Below the pieces are notes generated by a model. That model saw nothing but the letters and a program-made list of their open reading frames with translations. It was not told the DNA's origin and did no database searches. DNA of 64,000 nucleotides, taken from the NCBI GenBank assembly GCA_964017195.1, contig OZ024898.1:10563130-10627129 (forward strand), given 5' to 3'. The stretch is from Siderastrea radians. Taxonomy: Eukaryota; Cnidaria; Anthozoa; Scleractinia; Rhizangiidae. Shown here in pieces: positions 1-8,399 of the stretch (its first letter is position 1; the number at the start of each line of letters is the position of its first letter). The translations under genes and the position numbers were made by a program.

Positions 1-1990
1 AATTTGGGGATGTCACGAGTAAATTGTACGATGTTTATTACGCAACTGCATGCATGCACTGGTCCCATCGAGTTCGATCAACATTTCTTATGATATATGG
101 TTGTTGATCTCCCGGGTGCATGCGATAGATTTTCCGGAGGCTTGAAGGGGTTAAGTCACACCCACGTCTTCTTTTTAGTGGGGAACATAAGGGACTGTGC
201 AATAATTACCTGGAGGGGGTGGGGGGTTGGAAAATTAGAGGAGGGGGCATAGGGGAAAATCACAACTAGAGAGAGGGGGGGTTGGATGTAGAATTTAATA
301 CATACAGGGGAAGGGGAGGCATGTTCACAAACTGGAAAAGTGGTAGAGGAGCTATTAGAGTTCAAATATTTAAACTTGCTTTCACTGGAATTAAACTGGT
401 GAAATATCAACTCCAGGTCTTTTGATCTCTGAACTGGCTGATTGTTTAATATTTTCCGATCTGTCATGCAGTAAGAAAGGAATGCCTCTTTATATATTAA
501 AACAGTGCTACTTTATTGGCACCAGGTTTTAATGAAACAGGGACTCTAAAACGTTGTAAAAGTTGCACTATGATGTTATTCAATGAAAAAGAAAGATGCC
601 AATGTAGGATAGCCTACGTTGTATTATGATAAAAGAGAATGGAAAACCCAACTGATAAATTTAATCAATAAGGAAGATGAACAATTTAATAACTCGTGTG
701 AAGACGACACAACTTCAGAATCAAGTCAAATGATTCCGATGGAGAGAACACATACGTTGAACAGTTATTTGAAGTTCATTTTGTGCCTGAGGAAGATATC
801 CAACACGTAAATTCGGTATGAGGGAACAAATCGGGGGGAGAAAGCAGTAAGTTAGGGGAGATTGAAGTTAATTTTTGCTTTGTGAGAGGTTGGTGCAATT
901 TAATTTTGAGCCGTATTTTACTCATTTTTCAACCCCCCCCCCCCTCCCTCTCCCCTGCCCCCTCCAGGTAATTTTTGCACACTCCTTAAGTGTTGAGGCA
1001 CTGGATCTGCGGGAGAGTTTGTCGCTGGAGATGGGAAAAAAAATGCTTCAGTAAATCAGAGAAAGCCAAGGCCGATATTTTTCACGATGTCGTCATTTTA
1101 CTACATCTGCCACAATCATTCAGGTTTTTGCTTTCTTTTTTTAGAATGGTTCTTAAACCCTGACCCGATTTAACGATATCCTTTCTAAGGCCTAAACCCG
1201 AAAAATTACACCTATTTAAGGGAATTTAAATTGTGTGAACAGGTTGTTTTTATTTCTTTTCTTTTAAAAAAATTGCTTTGACGAGTTTTCGCTTATTGAG
1301 GCGTTTACGTGGGCAATTTGATCCAATCCAAAAAAAGGAACCCTATCCAGGGATCACACAGGGATCACAATACAATTAAGGGGCATAATGGATACCCTAT
1401 TTAAGGACTGAAAAGCTCAAAAACCAACCCTATTCCGCGGCACATACCTGTATGGCTCATATACGGGAGTACCCCTTTGGCAGGGGGAGTGGGGCCGAGT
1501 CAAAGGGTTATCATCATTTTAACTGTTTTGGGATTACAAAATGTAGATATGATAAAAGATAAAATGAATTCTTACCGGCAGTGGTTAGAAAATAACGCCA
1601 TATCTAGACTTGCTCCAAGTCGCTAGTTTTGATTACGGAAGGCGCGCGCGCTATATACATGAACATAGTATCACCCCTTCGATCTCTCCGCACGGTAGTT
1701 ATTGTTTTTGTCCCAGTTATGAGAAAATACCAAGCACTTGGAGCAAGTCTAAACACCATCGTGCAGGCAAGTGGCACAATAGGCGAAATTGAAGATGCAT
1801 TTGGTAAATGGGAATTTTGCAAAGAACCCTTCCTCCTTGAGTACCCTGTATTTCAGTTAAGGAATGTAGATGTTACCTCATTTGGCATCGGTTAAATCAA
1901 GGTCTTAAGTCGTAGGTCTTCGTTTTGGAGATACCCTGTTATAAAGCACAAGTTAAATTGAACCGTAACAGAAAAACAGCTCACTGCTTG
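1..1990. other. No gene seen; repeat-rich flank
   Basis: I see no gene that I can support here. The short open frames at 156-467, 619-810 and 1604-1895 have low-complexity composition or overlap each other on opposite strands. The part around 1150-1490 is a degenerate repeat related to 7800-8045: both end in a stretch with a conserved GCGGCAC...CCGTAT-like core and a GGAGTACCCC motif before a homopolymer. It is probably a dispersed noncoding repeat. Confidence 0.5.
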
Positions 1991-2003
1991 CAAGATTTGC
2001 ATT

Positions 2004-2009
2004 TTTATT
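2004..2009 (-). promoter_or_regulatory. Polyadenylation signal of the Ly6-like gene
   Basis: The minus strand reads AATAAA here, about 65 nt beyond the TGA at 2073-2075 that would end the longer form of the Ly6/uPAR-like gene. Position and spacing fit an animal poly(A) signal. Confidence 0.5.
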
Positions 2010-2072
2010 TTTCGTTACACAAAGCTCAAAGATGAATACAAAGTTTTCACACAACAAAACACACTTGTTTGG

Positions 2073-2141
2073 TCACACTTTTGCGATTTTCTCGTCAGTG
2101 CTTTTAGAAGATTTCCTGGCTCCATCACAGTACTCTTCATC
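2073..2141 (-). CDS. Putative last exon of the Ly6/uPAR-like gene
   Basis: On the minus strand a pyrimidine-rich stretch ending CTCCTTAG precedes this segment. The upstream exons all end in phase 1, and two nearby AG acceptors both stay in frame. Using the first AG (exon from 2141), the joined codons are GGA then TGA, so the protein stops two codons after the join, giving 294 residues. Using the second AG (exon from 2134), the frame runs on through a short basic tail (EYCDGARKSS...) to TGA at 2073-2075, giving 313 residues. No glycosylphosphatidylinositol-type hydrophobic tail is visible in either form, so the product would be secreted rather than anchored. The exon is inferred from splice signals and frame only; another last exon outside this model is possible. 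Confidence 0.4.
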   Translation of the reverse strand, partial: DEEYCDGARKSSKSTDEKIAKV

Positions 2142-2805
2142 CTAAGGAGAACAAGATATAAAAGTGTCAGTTAATCCAGTAAAGTTGGCAAGCAATTCTT
2201 TTTAAAAAATTCAGCATCGGTTACTGGATTTCTGTCTCGTTGGTTCATAGAGGTCAATACCCTTAGCTGAAAGTTTGTCCTCAAAATTTCACAGTTGCCC
2301 TGGAAGCTTCGCTTCTCAGTAAACTGTTCATTTTTCGAACAATCTTTCAGCCTCGGTCATTACCCTCCCATATACGGCCAGCTTACAAAAGGGGTATACT
2401 TAAATAAATACCAAAACGTAACAGGGGCAAACAAAGTTTGATGAAACTTGCAACCACGATTTAGTTCCCTTTGTTGCACTAGAGGACGAGGGAATCCAAC
2501 AACACACTTGTCTGTTGAATGCAAAAAAAGATAAAGATTAAACAAAACAAGTTTATTTTGTAAAAATGCATTGAAGAAAACGTCAAAGGTTAACGCTGTC
2601 GCGGACGTACCCTAAAACTAAAAATTAAAAAATACCTTTCACCTTTTTTCGATTTTTAACAGAATATACCTTGGGTAAATAAAAGTAGGAGGTAAATGCG
2701 GTCTGGGTACGAGATTCAATGTCCAAAGAATGTCTCTTACCAAAAAGTCTTGGTGGCAGGAAACAATTAAAGTAAGTAGTTTAAGAAGCAACACGACACT
2801 TTTTA

Positions 2806-2996
2806 GTTTGAAACAACATGTTTCGGCATACCTAATGCAATCTTCAGTTGAATGAGAATGCTGAAACAACGCTACATTTGAATGAGAATACTAAAACAAC
2901 GCTACATATATATAATTATATAGCGTTGTTTTAGTATTCTCATTCAAATGAAGATGGCATTAGGTATGCAGAAACATGTCTTGTTTCAAATGTCTC
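2806..2996. mobile_element. Foldback MITE-like hairpin beside a splice donor
   Basis: A perfect 30-bp inverted repeat (2875-2904 against 2921-2950) surrounds a 16-bp AT-rich loop. The outer sequence 2806-2874 also pairs imperfectly with 2921-2992, so the element is an inverted repeat with ~70-bp arms whose left arm carries an extra 30-bp copy. It ends only a few bases inside the intron from the GT donor (2999-3000) of the first Ly6-like exon. No coding capacity. I could not define a target duplication. Confidence 0.7.
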
Positions 2997-3000
2997 ATAC

Positions 3001-3276
3001 CTTCAAAAGTAGCCTTACACCCAGACTCTGTGCAGAATCCTCTTAATGGACAACTTCTATATATCTCACACCTTGCTATTAGCTCTTCATATCTTTTCTT
3101 ATTAGTGCACATGCGGTTGACTCTCACATTTCCGTTTTTAAACTCATACTTTTCTATCATGCATCTCGGGTTTTCATCAGAGTCGCATTCTTCAAGTCGG
3201 ATGTTTTTGTCACAACTGGCGACTGCATCACTTCCACTTGCACTACAGGTGGGACACATGAACTTTTCTGCCATGT
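3001..3276 (-). CDS. Ly6/uPAR-like domain exon, copy 1 (3'-most)
   Basis: This 276-nt minus-strand exon is bounded by CTTTGCAG before 3276 and GTATGAG after 3001. It enters and leaves in phase 1, so it can be added or removed without shifting the frame. It encodes ~92 residues with ten cysteines spaced CPTC, then C, C, C, C, C, and a final C-x5-C-x5-C-x4-C cluster, plus the central YEFKNGNVRV strand-like segment. Ten cysteines with an opening CxxC are typical of the Ly6/uPAR three-finger fold, though the usual closing CN is replaced by CK. I infer an extracellular three-finger domain. It differs from copy 2 at only a few residues (for example ASG for KSG, YRS for YGS), so the duplication is recent. 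A different small cysteine-rich fold remains possible. Confidence 0.65.
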
Positions 3277-4155
3277 CTGCAAAGGTAGTAATTAAGACAT
3301 TGGTAGGAAGTTCCTTACAATCCTCAAGCCCTAAAACTACCGGTAGCCAAAGGTCATGAACGTCTATCACCTTTGTAATGTATACAGTAAGCGTCTAGTA
3401 ATTTGAGCGTCCACGACAATCATCGCGCAATAGCGAAACTATAAGGGTTTTTATGGGGAACAAAAGTATCCCATTTGAAGGGAAAATTACGAACGATTTT
3501 TGAATAAAAATTCTTACCTGAACCCCTCCGCTCCCATGCACAAAGTCGGTCTAATGAGGGTTAACGTGATATTGTTTAACGAAAACGTTGAGTGGCATCA
3601 GTGGAGTGAGTGGAGTCATTTTGAAAAAGTTCAATTTTGCAACATGAGGAATCTCGACCTCTTTTTCTTTTGAGGTTAGCAAGTTGAACACGAAAATGGC
3701 TGCGATCTTAGGGATAGGAACTGATAAGAAGTTTGAGTACAGAGGAACACACAACGCAAAAATTAATCTTTGTTCCTCGGCGGATCGCCCGTTGTGATAG
3801 ACTTCGAGCAGTTTTTACACGACCGGCTCACTACACGCGCGTCGCGATTTCCCGTGGCAGGTGATTTTCGCGCTCGTTCGTGTGGGTTAAACTTGGAAAG
3901 CAAATGCCACACATTGTTCTGAATTTTAGAGTTTTTTAGAATTATGGTTGCTTAAAATGCGTGGTTACCCACAATTTTCTTTTTGGATTCCAATAATCCT
4001 TGCTAAGATCTGCTTTTCCCGATAGTCATAACCTGTGCAAAAATATCTCAGCTGTGTGAGGAGGCACCGTCGTTATTAAGGACGAAAATGTCAATTACAT
4101 GAACATACAAAAGCGGTGTGGGTAGGAGATTAAATGAACAAAGGACGTCACATAC

Positions 4156-4431
4156 CTGGTAATCTAGCCTTACACCCAGACTCTGTGCAGAATCCTCTTA
4201 ACGGACAACTTCCATATATCTCACACCTTGCTATTAGCTCTTCATATCTTTTCTTATTAGTGCACATGCGGTTGACTCTCACATTTCCGTTTTTAAACTC
4301 ATACTTTTCTATCATGCATCTCGGGTTTTCATCAGAGTCGCATTCTTCAAGTCGGATGTTTTTGTCACAAGTGGCGACTGCATCACTTCCACTTTTGCTA
4401 CAGGTGGGACACATGAACTTTTCTGCCATGT
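4156..4431 (-). CDS. Ly6/uPAR-like domain exon, copy 2 (middle)
   Basis: A second 276-nt exon on the minus strand, with acceptor CTTTGCAG before 4431 and donor GTATGTG after 4156, again phase 1 at both ends. The ten-cysteine pattern is intact, from CPTC to the C-x5-C-x5-C-x4-C cluster, and there is no stop in the frame. The donor is nearer to consensus than that of copy 1. Just inside the exon there is a second AG (ATGGCAG), the site homologous to the acceptor that copy 3 uses, so alternative 3' splice-site choice of nine bases is possible. The high match to copies 1 and 3 at silent positions points to very recent duplication or gene conversion. Product and location as inferred for copy 1. 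Confidence 0.65.
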
Positions 4432-5151
4432 CTGCAAAGGTAGCCCAAAGTCAAGAACGTTTATGACATTATATTTTGTAATATATGCACTATGCATCGA
4501 GTAATTTGAGCGTCATGAGAATCATTGCGAAATAGGGCAATTACAAGGGTAAATTATGGGGAGCAAAAGTATCCCATTTGACGGGATAAGTACGAAAGAT
4601 TTTTGAATAAAAATTATCACCTGGACACCTCCACTCCCATGCACAAAATCGGTCTAATAAGAGTCAACGTGAAAACATTGAGTGGAGTCTTTTTTAAAAA
4701 GTTCAATTTTGTAACATTAGGAATCTCGACCTCTTTTTCTTTTGACGATAGCAAGTTGGACACAAAAATGGCTGCGTTCCTAGGGATAAGAACTGATAAG
4801 AAGTTTGAGTACAGAGGAATACACAACGCAAAAATTAATCTTTGTTCCCCGGCGGATCGCCCGTTGTGATAGACTTTGAGCAGTTTTTACACGAGCGGCT
4901 CACTACACGCGCGTCGCGATTCCCCGTGGCAGGTGATTTTCGCGCTCGTTCGTGTGGGTTAAACTTGGAAAGCAAATGCCACACATTGTTCTGAATTTTA
5001 AAGTTTTTTAGAATTATGGTTGCTTAAAATGCGTGGTTACCCACAATTTTCTTTTTGGATTCCAATAATCCTTGCTAAGATCTGCTTTTCCCGATGTTCA
5101 TAGCCTGTGCAAAAATATCTCAGCTGTGTGAGGAGGCACCGTCGTTATTAA

Positions 5152-6424
5152 AGGATCCTAGTCACCCACAGTGCTTTGCGCGCATCGAGTGAGAAATCCG
5201 CCATTTACTATGCCATCTAAAATCAGGATTTTTTCACAGTGAATTGAAATCTGGCTACATCCGCACCAATACGGCCAGCTTGGGCCTTCATTTACTTTCT
5301 TGGCCTTAAAAAATTAATAGCAGTTACATCTGGCCGGTTATTTTGTGGTTGTTTACTATTTTTCTCGTGAAATGTGCGAGACAACGCCAGAACTCTAAGC
5401 GGTTTTTGCTCTCCTTCGCATGGCAGTACCAAAACAGTCAAGCTTATGAAAGAAATCATTATTCAAGGACCTTCTTAGTTATCGCACTAGTCAAGCAAAA
5501 TAGATGGTCAAGCTTATTCGCCGACATTTTACTTCATTACGGAGCGCGTCTTCAGGTTCTTCACGCGCTGAAATGTTTTGGTCTTTAAATGTGACGACGG
5601 GACTCGCTCTGCCGTGCCAGTAGCGACGCTAAAGCGAAAGCTTCAAAGCCTTCGATGCCTAAGAACAACACTTTGACTTTTTCCATAAGCTATAAATCCC
5701 TGGAATTGCAGAAAAGGAGGAGAAAGAATGGTTTACGAACAGAAACTTTGTAAATCAGATCTGTTAGCCGCAGTCGACACCTTAGCTAGCTGCAGTACAT
5801 TTTGTTTTCATGGCAATTCATGTATTTTGAAAATTGAAATGAATATCCATCCCGTGCGAAGATAACAAAGAAATAAAAGCTATTGAAAAAAGAGTTTCTT
5901 CTATTTGAAAGGAATGGGAAATGTTCTCGCTTTTTCTAGCGCTAATTAAAACTAAATGCGGTTCGGGGCGATGTTCACAGCGGGGTGATCGAGTGAGTTT
6001 TGGAAACATTTATGCCCTCGATGCATTCGCCTTTTGGGTTTTGTGGCGATGGAAAAGTCAAGAAGACCCAATTGAACAAGATTCCAAACCTTTATGATTC
6101 TAGATTCGCTTGTAAATCATATTCCGCGAGCGCTCGCTGAATATAGTTCGCTTTTGGGTAGCCGGCGGACTGGGAGGCTGGCCGGCCTACGAACACAAAC
6201 ATCCTTTGAAGCCTTGGGTTTTAGACAGCCGCCAAAATGCGCTAAAAATAATCGAAAGCCCTTTTACTGGCACAAAAATCAAAACCAAGCGAAGAAATTT
6301 CAGCTTCAGGCTACAATTTATATTTTTACCAGTTGAACTGTTGACGTTTTGTCACGTTCGATGAGTAATTTGATCGCAAATTTCGGATCAAAACAATAAC
6401 AAAGGCGTGCCTGACTAGGATCCT
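5152..6424. mobile_element. Non-autonomous TTAA-type (piggyBac-like) transposon
   Basis: The element begins AGGATCCTAGTCA and ends TGACTAGGATCCT, a perfect 13-bp terminal inverted repeat, and is flanked by TTAA at 5148-5151 and 6425-6428. The paralogous position near 4075 reads straight through one TTAA with the same flanks, so an empty site exists within this window and proves both ends. TTAA duplication is the hallmark of the piggyBac superfamily; other TTAA-using groups such as Kolobok are possible. The internal 1.25 kb has no transposase: the open frames at 5343-5588 and 6094-6336 match nothing I recognise. It lies in an intron of the Ly6-like gene. Confidence 0.85.
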
Positions 6425-6504
6425 TTAAGGACGAAAATGTCAATTACATGAACATGCAAAAGCGGTGTGGGTAGGAGATTAAATGAACAAAGGCCGTCAC
6501 ATAC

Positions 6505-6771
6505 CTGGTAAACTAGCCTTACACCCAGACTCTGTGCAGAATCCTCTTAACGGACAACTTCCATATATCTCACACCTTGCTATTAGCTCTTCATATCTTT
6601 TCTTATTAGTGCACATGCGGTTGACTCTCACATTTCCGTTTTTAAACTCATACTTTTCTATCATGCATCTCGGGTTTTCATCAGAGTCGCATTCTTCAAG
6701 TCGGATGTTTTTGTCACAAGTGGCGACTGCATCACTTCCACTTTTGCTACAGGTGGGACACATGAACTTTT
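6505..6771 (-). CDS. Ly6/uPAR-like domain exon, copy 3 (first after signal peptide)
   Basis: This 267-nt minus-strand exon has acceptor GCTTTTGCAG before 6771 and donor GTATGTG after 6505, both phase 1. It starts three codons later than copies 1 and 2 (it lacks the codons for DMA), because the sequence upstream of the acceptor diverges there. It encodes the same ten-cysteine domain with no stop. Joined to the signal-peptide exon at 8301 the split codon becomes GAA and the frame is kept. In transcript order this would be the first of three domains. Confidence 0.65.
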
Positions 6772-7189
6772 CTGCAAAAGCAGCAATTACAACGTCAGTT
6801 CTTTATTCAGACAAGTTTAAAGAAGACTACAATAGTTTAAAAAAAGAGATGTTATAGAGATATATATAAAAAAGTCATATATAAAAAAGCACCTTGCAAG
6901 TCCACTCTCTAGTTTAAGTTCCACGTTTTGTAAGTTCGAAAATCATATAAAACTGTCAAAGACGGAAATTACGGCGTTAGTTGGAGGTTCCCTGCAATTC
7001 TCAAGCCCTAAAACCATACGTAGCCCAGGCTCAAGAACGCTTAAGACCTTTGGTTCGTTTTGGGACTAAAACTCCTACAAATCACTTCAAATCGACCTGA
7101 AAACCACACAGGACACAAAAAGAACAACAAAAACAGCACCAAACTTTATTTACACTCAAATTTAAGAGTAGCATGGAAATGCTAATATC

Positions 7190-7366
7190 TCCAGGCGAAG
7201 GAGTTCAGGTGAGAAATGTTTATTCAAAAATCGCTGGTAAATTTTCCCTTCAAATTAAATGGGGTAATTTCTTCCCTATTCAAACCCTTATAAAGTCGCT
7301 ATTACGCAATGATTGTCGTGACGCTTCACAAAGGTCATAAACGTTCTTGAGCTTGGGCTACCTGTG
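7190..7366. repeat. Inverted copy of the Ly6-gene intron sequence
   Basis: Read on the minus strand, this stretch resembles the intron segments at about 3340-3530 and 4440-4625: shared elements include a CAAGAACGTTTATGAC-like start, an ATTTTTGAATAAA core and a TTACCTG-like end. The same motif start also occurs in direct orientation near 7000-7050. It is an inverted dispersed copy of repeat sequence that the duplicated unit also carries. Confidence 0.6.
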
Positions 7367-7535
7367 CAAAAAATACCCTGGAACTGCAATATAACAAACC
7401 CCTTCAAAATGACAGACATTTGCGCTTTTCGTTGCTTTAAACAAAACGTTTACCTTTTCTGGTTAAGAAAATACTTAGCGCTTAGTAAGCACTATTTTGC
7501 TGTTTGGCTTCGGAAATAGGTTGACAATTATATTT

Positions 7536-7616
7536 AACAAAACTGAATGCAAGGCTGGCACTACGGCAAAGGGCTGATTTATTTGCCGTGGTGCCAGCCT
7601 TGCATTCAGTTTTGTT
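7536..7616. repeat. 35-bp-arm hairpin
   Basis: Arms 7536-7570 and 7582-7616 are complementary over 35 bp with one mismatch, around an 11-nt loop. The stem contains the AAGGCTGGCAC core. It is in the presumed intron between the signal-peptide exon and the first Ly6-like exon. It could be a tiny foldback transposon or a transcribed long hairpin; nothing decides between them. Confidence 0.75.
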
Positions 7617-7799
7617 CAATTACACTTCGAGTGACGTCTGGCTCCAGTATCTCTACACCAGAGATCCGGCAAAACCGAACCAGTGCGGTTTAATTACGCG
7701 TCGCGTGGACCTCTGCATTCAAAGGTTATACAATTATATTTAGCCCAGGGGGGTGGTGGGGTGGGGAGGGCACTTGTCCCAAGTCTGGGTGTAGGGCTT

Positions 7800-8045
7800 G
7801 CGCTGAAGTTTTGAAACTCTGACCCTGTTTAGGACAAAAAAGTCCTAAAACACCTAGTACCCTGCTTAGGACAACACCCTTCATTTTAGGCCCCTGTTTT
7901 GGACAAATGACAAATTGCACACACTTTTTAAGACAGACACATAAAAGCATATCAACCTGTTTATGACAAAGAGGCCCAAAACCATACCCTGTCCAGCGGC
8001 ACGTCCCCGTATAAGCCATCTAAAGGAGTACCCCCATTCCCCCCC
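7800..8045. repeat. Dispersed degenerate repeat related to 1150-1490
   Basis: Several loosely repeated segments with a GACAAA/GACCCTG-like theme end in GCGGCACGTCCCCGTAT and GGAGTACCCCC, followed by a run of ten or more C. The same end occurs near 1440-1475. No coding potential. Confidence 0.5.
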
Positions 8046-8300
8046 CCCCCGATATTTTACGTAGCTTCCAGAGCAGGATTGTTGGCGCTAAGGACGTCTG
8101 TGTTGGACTGAAGATGAAGGCAGAAATTTCACTAAAAAATTATTAGAAAATTGAAAAAGGATCATATAATACCAAGATGCCACGATGTGCACGTTAAAAA
8201 CGCAAGTTCAGGGACAAGCGTACATCTCGGTAAGGCTTTTTTTGTTGTTGTTCACAGACAAAAATCAATCAGAAAATCTCGAACATTTTACGTTTCGTAC

Positions 8301-8392
8301 CTCCATTGACCTGGAGTAGGGCAAAAGCTACGCAGGAAACCAGAAAACTTCCCAGGTACATCTTGCACTTGTCGTTACACCTGCCTTTAAAA
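8301..8392 (-). CDS. Signal-peptide first coding exon of the Ly6-like gene
   Basis: The minus strand has a strong pyrimidine tract ending TTTTGTTTTCAG just before 8392, a 31-nt leader, then ATG at 8361-8359 with A at -3. It encodes MYLGSFLVSCVAFALLQVNG, a short n-region followed by a hydrophobic core, as expected for a secretory signal peptide. A GTACG donor follows at 8300-8299, leaving the exon in phase 1, exactly the phase of the Ly6-like exons downstream at 6771, 4431 and 3276. The acceptor before the ATG implies an upstream noncoding exon that I could not place. The link to the domain exons is inferred from strand, order, phase and logic (signal peptide before disulphide-rich domains), not from a transcript. 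Confidence 0.65.
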
Positions 8393-8399
8393 CTGAAAA

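Larger units (their letters stand above)
3001..6784 (-). repeat. Tandem segmental duplication carrying the Ly6-like exon
   Basis: Exon copies begin at 3001, 4156 and 6505. The intervening intron sequence is also duplicated: 3430-4080 matches 4510-5150, and 4080-4160 matches 6428-6510. The step from copy 1 to copy 2 is 1155 bp. The step from copy 2 to copy 3 is 2349 bp, which falls to 1072 bp once the 1273-bp transposon and its 4-bp target duplication are removed. The duplication was therefore of ~1.1-kb exon-plus-intron units, followed by one transposon insertion. Confidence 0.85.

Noticed and set aside
561..610. Zinc-ribbon-like CKSC...CQCR peptide
   Set aside because: A very short frame with a stop on each side and no neighbouring domain; likely chance.
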